This document shows, piece after piece, positions 22,171 through 33,603 of a stretch of 64,000 nucleotides of DNA; position 1 is the stretch's first letter; each line of letters begins with the position of its first letter. A program made the position numbers and the translations under genes. The stretch comes from Isoetes taiwanensis. Its lineage: Eukaryota > Streptophyta > Lycopodiopsida > Isoetales > Isoetaceae. The stretch is taken from NCBI GenBank assembly GCA_021234155.1, contig JAJEKV010000002.1, positions 10,718,725-10,782,724 of the forward strand. The letters run 5' to 3'. The notes below the pieces were generated by a model. It did no database searches. It was not told the DNA's origin and was given only the letters and a program-made list of their open reading frames with translations.

Positions 22171-22979
22171 TGTTAACAATCAGTGGTGCACAATAAGATG
22201 TTAACAATCATGTTACAAGATGCCATATCCAACACACTATCACAAGGAAATTTCATAATTTCCATTCAAATTCACAATAGTCACCAACTTATCATTGAAC
22301 AAATAGCTATAGAAAACACATCCCATTTGCATAATGATTTAGCATTAGCAAAATACATAAGACCATTGATGTTTACTATTCAACTATCACACAAGTTTAA
22401 TCGAATGAATAGTTCAATATTCAGACCTCTATCTCCGACCTTAAGGCTTTACTGTCGACCAATCTATACAACCTATCCGTGCTTCTTATATTTACAGTTT
22501 TGGGCACACAGTTCCGGCGGTCAAGCCTAACCGCTGTGCCTCTGAAATCTCTCTTGGCTTCCGCAGATTGGACCGAGATTCAAACTCGGTTTAGGCTTGA
22601 AACTCATTGGACCGAGTTTCCATGATTTTAGATCTATACAAATTAAGACCATTGACCCATTAAGGTCCTAGGTCTAAATATTTCAAGTTTATAATTCTAC
22701 CATAGTGTCATATAGACCACTAAGGTTTAAGCTTGCTCTTTCAATCATGAACTAGTGTCGTATAGACCACTATTGCTAGTGTCATATAGACCACTAGTAG
22801 CACATCCTTAAGCTTCATAAAAATGCTAGTGTCATATAGACCACTAGTAGCACATTTCATTGTCATCAGTTTGCAGTCTTCTTCTGCAACTTGTATACAA
22901 CCTTCTGTACATCAATCACTTAACTTCTTTTGTGTACTGCAACTATAATACAGGATTATAATATGAACCTTTTCCAACA
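22171..22979 (-). repeat. copia 5' LTR (809 bp)
   Basis: On the minus strand the LTR begins TGTTGGAAAAGG at 22979 and ends TTAACA at 22171, giving the usual TGTT..AACA ends. Its right boundary coincides with the point where Helitron replicase sequence begins. Four copies of a near-palindromic TAGTGTCATATAGACCACTA motif lie at about 22703, 22753, 22777 and 22827. The 3' LTR is outside the window, so the ends are inferred from the terminal motifs, the adjacent primer site and the break in Helitron homology. Confidence 0.7.
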
Positions 22980-25126
22980 AGTTCAACACAAATGAGTTCG
23001 TCATTATGCTCACAGGGATATCATGGTCAGTTTTGACCACAATATGTGCATGTGGAAGGCCATCATGTAAGATAATGGGCCAAAAAATTTGCGAATGATG
23101 CTTTTTGTTTGTTGCACTCGTTCATGGCACGCTCAGACAACAATAATTGGAATATCTGATGCATTTTGTTCAGGCATTAATTTAGAGTTTATTTCTGGCT
23201 AAGTAAGATTAAATGTCATAGTTATAAATAGAAAAGGCTTTCCTTTTACTCTTGCAAGTGCAAGTGCGTTGGCTACTTGGACTGTGCACCATCCTTTGCA
23301 GCCTAAGAAAGAAGCTGGCAGAATTCCACGTCGAGTATCCTCGTCTTCGTCATCAATGAAGTCTTCTTCGTGTTACATCAAAGTTTGTCTGCAACCTTCT
23401 ATCGCAATATAGTTGAGCTCAAATTTTGTCTGCAACCTTCTATCGCAATATAGTTGAGCTGTTCCTATTCTACTCTTGAGTACATGTCTACAAGATACTC
23501 ATTACAGAGTCTGCCCAATAGTGAGAAGCGGGGTTTGTGTATAGTCTAGTTCGATACCAATCTATTTGAGACATTTTCTGTTCATTATGTAGATGCCATC
23601 CTGGCGTTTCATGTGGAAAGAACAATGGATATTGGAGTGTTTCGTATGTAGGGTCAAGGATACTAATGAATACTGGTTTATGGTCGCTTCGCATCCAAAT
23701 TGCTGCAGATCTTGGTTTGATCATAATACTATCTTTGGCATGCATTATACCGGCGATTTCATCTGATGCTGTTGGATCTGCAAGCGTGAGTGTTGCGGCC
23801 GAAGCATTTAATTCTTTTACTGTTCACAATTCCTTGATGTATGGATTGATAGCAGCTAAGGGTGGTAGCAACTTGCATGATCCAAATACCAATGCAAAGT
23901 GCTATTTGGCTCATTTAGAGATAAGAGTCGATGATACGTTCGGCCCATAATAGCAAGAGCTGAAGGTGTTTTTAAGGTGATAAAGTCCCCTTAAACACCA
24001 AGTGCAGTGAAGCAGACTAAATTGTTGATTACTCGTGAGTTTGTTGCAAATTTATGTATGAAGTATAGCTCCTCCAATTGATTTGGAAGCTGTTCAAGAG
24101 GTGGAAGTAAACGACGACTATTATTACAATAAAAACTTGGGCTCTCAGTATTTAGGAGTTGCAGGTGACATGTTTCACATGTTTTAGTCCACTTTAGTGG
24201 TTCATGGTCTATAGGTTTTGAATGATTTTGCATTCTTTTGATTTTATCTTGCCAGTGATCACGTGTAGTTGATGAGATGGGAGCTAGCAAATTTAGGGTT
24301 TTTATTTCCATGGGCATTTGATTTGCAATCATGACGTCCATGGAGCTTGGTTGATTAGACAATGATATATCAATGGATGAGATTGGGGCTGAGAGATTTG
24401 GAGCTTCTATTTGCTGTTCCATGGAGATTTGATTTGCGATCACAATCTCCATGGAACTTTGTTGATTAGACACTGAATCATTCTTTGGTTTATCTGATAT
24501 TTGTCTCTCAGGTATTGGAGGTGCAGTGGTCTTTAATTTCTTTCGAGCATGATAGTTTTTTTGCCACTCACGATGTTGAAGGATTTTATCTATCTGAACA
24601 TCGCTAAAGTGTTCAGAATTCGGCCGAGGCAGCCTATTAAAGGAAAGATCCTTTAATATTTATCAAGAAAATACATGACCTAATTTAATTAAAAGTCATA
24701 AACTAACAATAGAAGTTACTACTATACATTGCAATTGTAGAAGCTAACCAAAAGTCTGGATATGCGCTACACTAGAATTGAAATGTTTCTACTAACCTTG
24801 GACGCCCTCTTTTTTTAGTCACCATTTCGTGTTGCTCATCATGTACCTCCATATTCAATGTATTTGACGATGGCCTTGATTTTTTACATTCTCTATACAG
24901 GAATTTAATGATAATAATATTAATGCAATGCTCGATGCATTTTAATTAACAGATATTCTATATTTGGAAATCTGAACATGTACCTTGCATCGTGCTCTGT
25001 ATGACTTGAATTAGTGCATGGATCGAGCTCATTCTTATTTGAAGTCACTATTTTTCGTTTTTCTTCTTCCACCTGTGAGTCATCATTTCTGCTAGATTGT
25101 GTAATGCACAATTTAACCATACACAA
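22980..25126 (-). pseudogene. Helitron replicase-helicase, N-terminal and Rep part, split by copia
   Basis: The minus strand encodes the N-terminal half of a RepHel protein. Three exons fit GT..AG introns: 24984-25126, 24797-24892 (ending KKRGRPR) and one starting at 24633. The last holds an RHREWQKNYHARKK-like basic stretch, two ~45-residue internal repeats and the CETCHLQLL..FYCNNSRRLLPPL zinc motif. It continues into the Helitron_like_N domain with DPTYETLQYPLFFPHETPGW (about 23600), ASFLGCKGW, the FITMTFN motif (about 23210) and the HUH replication-initiator motif GLPHAHIVVK (about 23050). Several stops and frameshifts are present. The homology ends exactly at the copia LTR (22979); the helicase half should lie beyond the left window edge. 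Confidence 0.85.
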
Positions 25127-26419
25127 ATACGTATAAAATTTTAACCTCGATTTGCTTCCTCATTTTTTTTTTGTTTTTTTTAATTAACTAAATAATGAGC
25201 CTCAAAACAGTCTCATAATTTATCTAGAGACTTTATCCTGCACCTAAAGTTTGAAATATGTCGACCTTGAGCAGAGCGTTTGATATCTAGGTTCTATGGG
25301 GCATTGGTATTCCACTAACATTAATTATGGTTACAATACCTAAGTGTTAGTGGGAAGCTAAATGGGCCTTTGCAATTCAAAATTTGCAATAGTTTTGTGT
25401 TGTGGCACTCTGTTGCCAATACCTGGGTTTTATGATTTCGATTTTTGCCTGGGCCTCTTGTTGATATTGGGCTTCGCTATTATGGATGCTCTGGATGGAT
25501 ACGGGTGGTTATAGTCGAGAACAACATCGTATGCTTTTGCTAAGCACAAAAATTCGAGCTTACCGTATTTTTAGTAGGATTAGTGGCAACAACGACAGAA
25601 TTATCTCTAAGAGTATATGCTAGCATTTAAGCCATGCAGGTCAATGTGTTATTTCATCTCTGTTAAGCCATCGAGATTTCTTAATGTGCACACTTGGCGA
25701 ACGAGGAATTTGGTAGATTTCCATCTGTGGACGGATTGTTTGTGAATATTAAGCTTCTCTGTCTTTGTCCATAATGATCATGCTCACGAAAAAATTCAGG
25801 GCATTTCTTCCTTAGTTGGCCCCTATTTATGTGTGGCTGTTGGATCCAATTTGAGGATTTCCACCTCCTAACCCCAAATTTACAGCAACATACCGCGCAA
25901 CCCAAATCATGGACAGACTTGAAGGGTTCGAGTCATCACCCTTTTTCGATAATGGATTCTGCAAAACTCTGTGGTACATACAGCAATTTAGAATAGCACA
26001 TCCGATTTTGGGCTCAGAAGGGCCAGCATAGCTGCTCTTTTCAAAAATCTGGCTCTTTCTGGCTTGGGCGAGATGCACACTCTACAAAATTTGAGCCTAA
26101 AAACAGAGTGATTGAATTCAAAATTAGCCACGTTGAATTAGTTCTGAGACCGCAGATTTATATGGCTCATGCGGATTCTCTGTGTCAACGAGCAGTTGCC
26201 CACAGAATGAAAACGAACCCCAATGTTTTTCTGGCCCTGTCTCAGCCAACAACTAAAACTCGTTGTGCATAGTTCACAGAAGTTCATGTGATCGAAATGT
26301 TCCCAATCATAGACGGCTGGAAGTACATACCTAGTAGTTCTCTAAGCTCGGTTGCCCTGGATGGCTTATCTTAATCTGCATCAAATACTTAGACCTATAT
26401 AAAACCAAGAAATTACAAA
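25127..26419. other. Intergenic, probably Helitron 5' region
   Basis: No coding region is recognised. Short minus-strand frames at 25681-25905 and 25827-26078 match nothing known. The Helitron 5' terminus should lie in or beyond this stretch, but I could not identify a 5'-TC start next to an A. Confidence 0.4.
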
Positions 26420-26654
26420 GACGAAAAAAAGGGGGCTTGAGATTTCGCCCCTAAACAGCCAGTTATTTCAGAGCGAAAAAACCTGTTGATCTTCACCCGA
26501 TTGCAGCTCTGGTCGCTCCCGATATGCTGCCCCAGATGTAAGCTGCGAGACTGATCTGCTGTCCCAGGTTAAGCGGCGCCGCCAGCAGAGTCCCCCGGAA
26601 AACAACCAGAAAGTGAAAATTGGGGGCAAATTTCAAGCCCCCTTTTTTTTCGTC
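26420..26654. mobile_element. MITE-like inverted repeat 1 (~235 bp)
   Basis: GACGAAAAAAAGGGGGCTTG at 26420 is the reverse complement, with one extra A, of the sequence ending at 26654. The inner arms GAGATTTCGCCCC and GGGGCAAATTTC extend the match to about 31 bp. The interior is GC-rich and non-coding. No clear target duplication is seen. Confidence 0.65.
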
Positions 26655-26801
26655 GTAGAATTTTCGTCAACATAAAATTTCGTTTGAAAGCCAGCTGACC
26701 TGGCAGCGCCGCTCGTGGCTCCGCACCTCGCGGCCCGCCAGGTCAGCTGGCGGCCGCCAGAAAATATCTTCGCGAAATTTTCTGTTGACGAAAATTACTA
26801 C
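26654..26801. mobile_element. MITE-like inverted repeat 2 (~148 bp)
   Basis: The arms GTAGAATTTTCGTCAACA and TGTTGACGAAAATTACTAC pair over about 28 bp including AAAATTTCG/CGAAATTTT. A second, inner palindrome GCCAGCTGACCTGGC..GCCAGGTCAGCTGGC is nested inside, so the whole unit can form a long hairpin. It shares its left boundary with the preceding repeat. Confidence 0.65.
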
Positions 26802-28070
26802 TTCCAAAAGTAGATCTGTGAGGTTTAACATCCTCAAGCTACGCTTAGCAACGCTAATTTCTTATAATTTGCAAAGCCTGCTTGCCAAATTATTATTGCA
26901 TGGGCTAAGAACGTACCTGGCTGTTTGCTTTTTTGCTTCATGAAATTAGTTGTTGTCTTCAATCAATTAACGGCACCAGTTCCGCCAAGAAATTGCAAAG
27001 ACCCATTTATTCTTACAAATAGCACGAATTGCTCATGAATAGCTTAAACTGTATTTCTATCACAATAGCCAAGACACAAATCCTACCTTTTGGGCAAGAT
27101 AAGAATAAATTAATGCTTTAACGTTAATAGATACGCTAATTCGAACAGATTGATGAAACCATCGGTAAAAATAGAGCGGAGTTTTAATCAGTTATCAGTG
27201 TAAGAAGCTTGAGACCTGAAACACTTGACTCCAAAATGCTTCGCTCTGCTATATGCTGCTCTGTTAAACCTTCGAAACACTGCAAGATTCTTAAGGCAAG
27301 CAGGAGACCTGTTGGGTTTATTCATGCATACTGAATCCAGTATAAATGTACAGTCTTTTACTGATCCTATAACCATCTCGGTTTAAAACTTCGATGCTTA
27401 CTAACCTGCTATTTTCTTTCTCGTCTCACGAAAGTAGCTGTTCCCCCTCATTAACGACACCAGCTATATCTTGTGGCCAGGTATACCTTGTGGCCAGGGC
27501 AAGGTTGAAGAAAACGTGGTTGACTTGTGCAGGGCTAGCAGACTAGAACAAAGCACGTCGGAGCTAAGGGGTTCAACGGAGTAAGTATTTATACAGAGGT
27601 GGGCTAAGTTCAGCATTTGCTAAGGGGCAAAAGGCTATGGCCACGTTTAGCCAGAAAGCCCCCGAAAAAGGGATGCTAAAAACTCACTAATTCCAAAAAA
27701 AAAAAAAATTTGCTAGTAATCATATATATAGGAAGGATATAGAAAGGATATCCAGCACATAACTAAAGCATTTTCTGTCTGAGCAATACAACATTTGAAT
27801 AGTGTAAATATTTTGTAAATAACAGACAACCAAGTAATGGAAAACTCAAACTAACAATGTTTACACGTCATGAAATTAAAGAGGCATTACCAATTTCAAT
27901 ATGTAGTACAAAATGATTCTAAATTCAGATATGTACATAATTACCAGTTTATGTTATGTTCAATAATACACAAGTAACATGGCCATAGTGAACAATGTCA
28001 GTAGAACACAATTAGGTTAGAGTACCAGGATAACATCTTAAAACGAATGCAGCCACTCGCTGAGGTTCAA
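26802..28070. other. Intergenic DNA, no gene seen
   Basis: AT-rich with no coding signal. It contains a small direct duplication of TATCTTGTGGCCAGG/TATACCTTGTGGCCAGG near 27467-27495 and an A14 run near 27695. Confidence 0.5.
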
Positions 28071-28074
28071 ACCT

Positions 28075-28705
28075 TTAAGAGCTTTATTCCAAAGTTGTCT
28101 CCTTCAACTTGTCTCCTTCAACCAATGTCTATATAGATAGATGAATAAGGGTGCATCTATATGGATAGATAGTGCAGCCATGTATTGATGCGCTGCAAGT
28201 AGGACCTACAAATAGAAGAAAATACACCATCATCCATGCATGGGCGCTCATCATTTTGAACAACCAAGAAGCCAGTAATGATATAACACAAAAAAGCTTT
28301 ACTTGCTTGTAACATTGGTGTTCCAATGAAGCCACTGATTGCTCATTGAAGTCTAGAGCTTTAAGAACTTCAACCCAAAATTTCCTTCTTCAACCATTGT
28401 CTATATAGATAGATAGGTCAAGATGCATCTATATAGATAGATACTGCAGCCATGTATTGATGCGCGGCAAGTAGGACCCTACAAATGGAAGAAGATACAA
28501 CATTCATTCATGGGTATGAGAGGCAATGCTCATCATTTTGAACAACCAGAAAGCCAGTAATGATATAACACAAAAAATCTTTACTTGCCTGGTAACATTG
28601 GTATTCCAATGCATTCATTGATTGCTCATTGAAGTCTAGAGCTTTAAGAACTCCAACCCAAAGTTGATTCCTTCTTCAATCAGTGTCTATATAGATAGGT
28701 GAGTC
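28075..28705. repeat. Tandem repeat, ~290-bp unit, about 2.2 copies
   Basis: The units share TGTCTATATAGATAGAT, GCAGCCATGTATTGATGCGC, GCTCATCATTTTGAACAACC, CCAGTAATGATATAACACAA and TTGCTCATTGAAGTCTAGAG in the same order near 28125-28360 and 28400-28645. A third, truncated copy begins near 28650. Confidence 0.9.
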
Positions 28706-28750
28706 AGGATCTGTCACTAAGCATTGGGAGTATTTATTGAGTCTATTTAA

Positions 28751-31281
28751 CACTAGAGTTGTCCCGGGGACCATTTTTGGTCCATGGACCAGAAATGGTC
28801 CACCATACCCCCTGCCACTTAAACCGATATATCTCACAAGAGAAATTTTAATTTTAAAATCTACCACCATTATTTGAGTCTTCACTCGATTCTTAACGAC
28901 CTGGGAGAATTTCATGACCATTGGATTCACCTTTATATTGGTATAATTGTTCAAACTTTGGAGAATTTGGCAGTTTTTACAGCACTCTAGAACTGCATTC
29001 TTCAATTTTCTAGTATAAAAGTGTCTAAACCTTGCTAAATATGAAATTAATTGATATATTATGATAAAACATGTCAATTTGCATGTTTCCATGTTTTGCC
29101 ACTATCATTTGATATCAATTGAAGTCGCCAAACCCTATTTTGCTTAAAAATGCTGCATGCGGTTCAAGAATTATTTCTCTTATAATTACAAGTTTTGACT
29201 TCATTTTTGTGATAATGAGTCCTTAACTCGACAAGCTATAGTCCAAGGAATTTTTTTTATGTTTATATGTTTTATTAGTATCATTACTAACTAAAGAAAT
29301 TATTGTACAGAATTTAAAATAAAAATATGGGTTAAAATGCTTCAATAAACCCCATCTATAAGTCTAATAAGGATAGTAAATGATGCATTCTAATTAACTC
29401 TATATAGGAATTTACTTTATCAACATAAATATAGGGTAACTAGGATATAACCATGCATTATCTAGATCTAAACAAGATCTAATATACCAGGATGAACACA
29501 AAGAAAGGTTTCAAAGTGCATTGATTATACCCTTATAGGTCTAAAACTCAACAATAATGTAGGTAATGATGGTATTGATGAATAGAGGACAATATCACGA
29601 AGTTTAGCCATTACTATAAATAAATAGGTCAAAAGACTTTCTGTACCTGTTTTTCTAGTTCATCTAAAATATTAACTTATTGCACTACATTTCTCCCATA
29701 AGCCTTTTAAATGTCTCAATATATGATAAAAAGGGATATTGAGATCCTTGGTGTGGTCTTATTAGAAAAAAAATGAAGAAACCTACTTACTTTCCACTAT
29801 TATAAAGTTAGACAATGTATGCCTGCTCCAAAGTGTTGTAGTCTAAGTAGGACCATAGTACATGTAGATCAACTTTTATGATAAGCTATAATTTTTATAA
29901 ATTTGAACTTTGTTGGCAATATATATCTCAAATTTCATGTTAGAATAATATATTATATACAAGATTTGAATATATATAAGCATGAACTATTTATAGTTCT
30001 CATCGTCTATAAGATAATCTTTGAAAGGTGTAAGTGGACTTCCTCATACATTCAAAGTAGCCCTTAACTACTTAATTTAGTATCACCTTTTAGATAGACA
30101 ATCCTCCCTAATCAACTAATGTTATCATATATAATGTGATACAAACTATATTTTAAAGAATTGATTAAGATGATGATGTTCTTGCCTTTTAAATGAGAGG
30201 TCATCTGGACCAATAATTGGCATCAGCATAGCAGTCTATCTTGATCTTCTTTAGTCATACCTTTTCATATTTTTCCTTGGTTCATCTTGCAGTGCTATCT
30301 TAACTTTGAGAAGCTTTGAAATATGGTGTTTGAAGTTCATTTTCAAGGCACAAATCTAGAGATCAAATATGGAAAACATTTGATGATAACTTGGAAGTAA
30401 TACTAAAAGTTTTAGCCCAAACCTAGCAATAGATATTTTTTATTGATAGAGGATCTCATAAAATACTAATATCCTAAAATTTAGCTTGAGATTGAATAAG
30501 GTAAAGAAGTTATTGATTTAAAATGAACCTGTGGACCAGTAATGGTCTTAGCTACAGAAACCTTTATTGATTTATCACGATCCTGCCTTTTGCTCTTTTT
30601 CTTTACTTGTTTTTTCATTGGTTTCATATTCATACAAGCATTCATATATGATTTTTTCAATGACATACTATTTCAATAAATTTCCTTCAAATATAATAAA
30701 ATAAACATCAATTAAAAGTCACTTAAAATTGTTACTATCAGTCAAAGCTGAAGCTTCAAATTACAGGCCAACAAATATTTTTTATACATGAAGCAATTAG
30801 TCAACTGCTTATATACCAAATTTGAAGTAAAAAATCATTTTCATGCAAAAGTTATAGAATTTTAATTGAAACAGTCTTCTGGGAACCATTATTGGTCCAC
30901 AGAAGACAGAAAACTGTTTTGACTGACTATATCTTCCTTTCTAGATTTCAGATTGGAACAAGATTTTTTGTGTATTCATCCCTATCTCGTATAGAAAAAT
31001 ATCATTATAATGAAAAAAATAAAAAAAAATCCTTTTGTTGAGACAGTTTTACATTATGTAAACATGAAGCAAACTGGACTTAACCCCCCTTGATTCACCT
31101 AAATATAACTTTCAATTTTAGGGGTATATGCATTTTTAACTATTTTTCATGTGCAACATGACTGCCATATATCAATGTGTAGAAAGGGTTTAACTGAATT
31201 TTATGTCATTGATTTTATATGAATTTTAAAGCAAACTGTACAAATGAACCATTTATGGTCCATCAAGGGACAACTCTAGTG
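28751..31281. mobile_element. TTAA-flanked inverted-repeat element (2531 bp), piggyBac-like, non-autonomous
   Basis: A perfect 15-bp terminal inverted repeat (CACTAGAGTTGTCCC at 28751 and its reverse complement ending at 31281) is flanked on both sides by TTAA (28747-28750 and 31282-31285). TTAA duplication with a C-rich TIR start is the piggyBac pattern. No transposase-like ORF is visible; the small minus-strand frame 30481-30666 is Lys-rich and unassigned. A GGACCAtttttGGTCC-type palindrome lies at both ends and recurs internally near 30206, 30532 and 30881. Confidence 0.7.
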
Positions 31282-31285
31282 TTAA

Positions 31286-32640
31286 GATGTACAGTGTTAG
31301 TTCTAAAACCAATTGGACAATAGCATATCAATAGCTACCATGATGCACCTGGTTTTTGAAACTGAAATCTATCCTTTGCCTGCTCTTTAGCATTCAGACC
31401 AATGATGACATCACTACCAAACATGGCATCCACTCCCAACATATGCTGTTGATATGATTCTGCATAGGTCTTAGCCTAATATAACTGCAATTCTCGATAG
31501 CCTACCTCTGCTCCAATTAGATCCTATTTGAAGCTCTTCCATGCGAGGACATGATGTTTTCTCTTTATCCAGGAATTTGCCATCAATTACATTTGGGCCT
31601 TGTCATTATGAATTTACCGACACAGAATTAAACACAAAATGGGAGCAAAAGCAATAGTATAAATTAGGGATATTGCTACCAAGCCCTCCTATCCAAGTGC
31701 TATTTTTTTAACTGCTTGTTCTAGGATTATTGCAACAGATTAAAACTAAATGGTAGAAACAGAAGTTAGAAACAATGGAACATGTTACCTCTAGAACAAT
31801 ATAAAATAATGTATCTTGAGCCATACATGTGAAGCAGATATTTTTGACTGAATTAATTCCATGTCTGTGGTTTTTGAAGGAGCCGAAATCTGATGTTCAG
31901 ATTTTAACAAACAGAGCTTCTCAAAGATTGAATGGCCTTCTTCAATTAGCATGGGGAATCCGTCTATGCATCTGCTTCTGCTCTCATCGCCTGTCGAAAA
32001 TGCGTTTGGGATAGACAACCCTAAAAATGGTGTTCTCGATACTTGCATGCTGAGCCCTGTAGAAAGAACCATGTATATACATCAGAAACATACATACATG
32101 GGTCAACCTATAGTAAGAAATGCCAAAAATAAAAAATATCGTGCACGCTCTATAAATACATACTCTATATGGCAAACTATATATATGTCCTAAATCATAT
32201 AAAAACCATTGTGAAAAAGTCGTTTAAATATACGTTTTACACGACGAACCATTTTTTGTAATATTCAAGTGCGTGTATCTCTATCTCCTCTTTCCATAAT
32301 GTCAGCTTCTGTTTACGAATTTCGACGAGCAGTTTTGCCAACAAAGGGCTGACCATAATCTATGGTAATTGGCAAGACAATGCCGATCCTTGCTTTCTAT
32401 ACTTGAACTACTCTAGTGACGGGTCCATGCATGGGGAAGCCTTTGTGTGGGTCACTATTGAGCAAATTAGTCAGGATTGGGATAATGTGACGTCCATCTA
32501 GCCCTGCCTGCATGCCATCTAGATATGCTTCCTTGTCATTTGCAAACTGTTGCAAGTCATGGGTGACATCTACCTCCATTATAGTTAGTGAGATAGTGCG
32601 TCCTACGGTGCATGTCCGAGTTTTAGCATGTTCCTATGCT
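31286..32640. other. Intergenic DNA with one degenerate coding-like stretch
   Basis: The minus strand at about 31345-31560 reads as protein (KTYAESYQQHMLGVDAMFGS, then DVIIGLNAKEQAKDRFQF) but is broken by two TAG codons where CAG would fit. I do not recognise the family. Minus-strand frames at 31791-32072 and 32397-32579 are also unassigned. Nothing else is supported. Confidence 0.4.
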
Positions 32641-32654
32641 GCAAGTTCTTGTCG

Positions 32655-33360
32655 TGCCCTACATTCTAAAAGAATCTTTTGAGAATACTCTAAATTCATA
32701 GATTCTCTAAGATTCTACCAAGGTTCTCTTGGAGGTTTCGCGGAGATTCCTCTAAATTTTATAAGATTCCCTCTAGATTCCATTAGATTTCCGTAGATTC
32801 TCCAAGATTCTATGAAGATCCCCTTAGATTCCCTTAGATCCCTTTAGACTTTATGAGATTGCCCTAGGTTCCCTTACATTATATGAGATTCAAAGAGATT
32901 CTATAAAGATTCCCCTAGATACTCTAAGATTTCATCAACATTTTTTTAGATTCCCTTAGATTTTATGAAGATTCCCTTAGATCCCCCAGATTTTAAGAGA
33001 TTCCCTTAGGCTTGTAAATATTTTCCTAGATTCTCTTACATTTTATAAGATTTTCTTAGATTCTATTAGATTCTTCTGGATTCCTTTACATTCTAGAACT
33101 TTTTAGAACATTCTAAGACTTTCAATATATTCTAGAACTTTCTGGAAGTGTTTCCCTAGATTTTCTTACATTCCCGTAGATTCCCCTACATTCTAGAACA
33201 TTCTAAAACTTATTAGAACAATTTGGAACTTTCTGGAAGAATTTTCTTAGATCCCCCCTAGATTCTCTTATGTTCTAGAACTTTCTAGAAGATTCTAGAA
33301 CTTTCTAGAGCCTTCCAGAACATTCTAGAACTTTCTTGAACTAGCTAGAATGTTATAGTC
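32655..33360. repeat. Degenerate AGATTC-rich short-period array
   Basis: About 700 bp are made of variants of TTAGATTCCC/TAAGATTCT at irregular 10-20 bp spacing, grading into TTCTAGAACTTT variants after 33,100. The reverse-complement motif forms a second array at 48640-49190. Confidence 0.85.
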
Positions 33361-33421
33361 TATTTTATCTTAATGGGAATATTACCCTTAAGTATATTTG
33401 AAACATAAATTATTCATGGAA

Positions 33422-33495
33422 TTAATGTTTAGTTTAGTGGTTAGAATGGGGTGCTGGGGGGTCAATGGCCAGGGTTCGAATCCCCCACACAACAT
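33422..33495 (+). repeat. tRNA-like sequence, probable SINE head
   Basis: TAGTGGTTAGAATGG near 33435 resembles an A box and GGTTCGAATCC at 33473-33483 is a good B box; the spacing is as in a tRNA. The T-stem pairing is only partial and no acceptor stem can be closed, so this is not a functional tRNA gene. An A-rich stretch (ACATAAAAATTTTAAAA) follows. Confidence 0.5.
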
Positions 33496-33603
33496 AAAAA
33501 TTTTAAAAGCCTTTTCCCAAGGGATGAGCATTCAACTTGGGCTGTAGGATCTTGGACCCGATCAAGGGTCGAGATCTCACCACGTGACAATAATTAAAGC
33601 AAC

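Larger units (their letters stand above)
1..22979 (-). mobile_element. Ty1/copia LTR retrotransposon, split by a nested insertion, 3' part outside window
   Basis: The element reads on the minus strand. Its 5' LTR is at 22171-22979, gag starts at about 22144, is interrupted at 22000, resumes at 1351, and runs into protease and pre-integrase sequence to the left window edge. The order LTR, gag, CCHC knuckles, protease, GAG_pre-integrase is the copia order. The gag reading frame joins without a shift across the 1352-21999 insertion once one copy of the CACCA duplication is removed, which shows directly that the two halves were one gene. Integrase, RT and the 3' LTR must lie left of position 1. 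The element itself lies inside a Helitron replicase coding region. Confidence 0.9.

Noticed and set aside
33422-33495. Functional tRNA gene
   Set aside because: B box is good but the acceptor and anticodon stems cannot be formed and the T stem is only three pairs, so it is called a tRNA-derived repeat.
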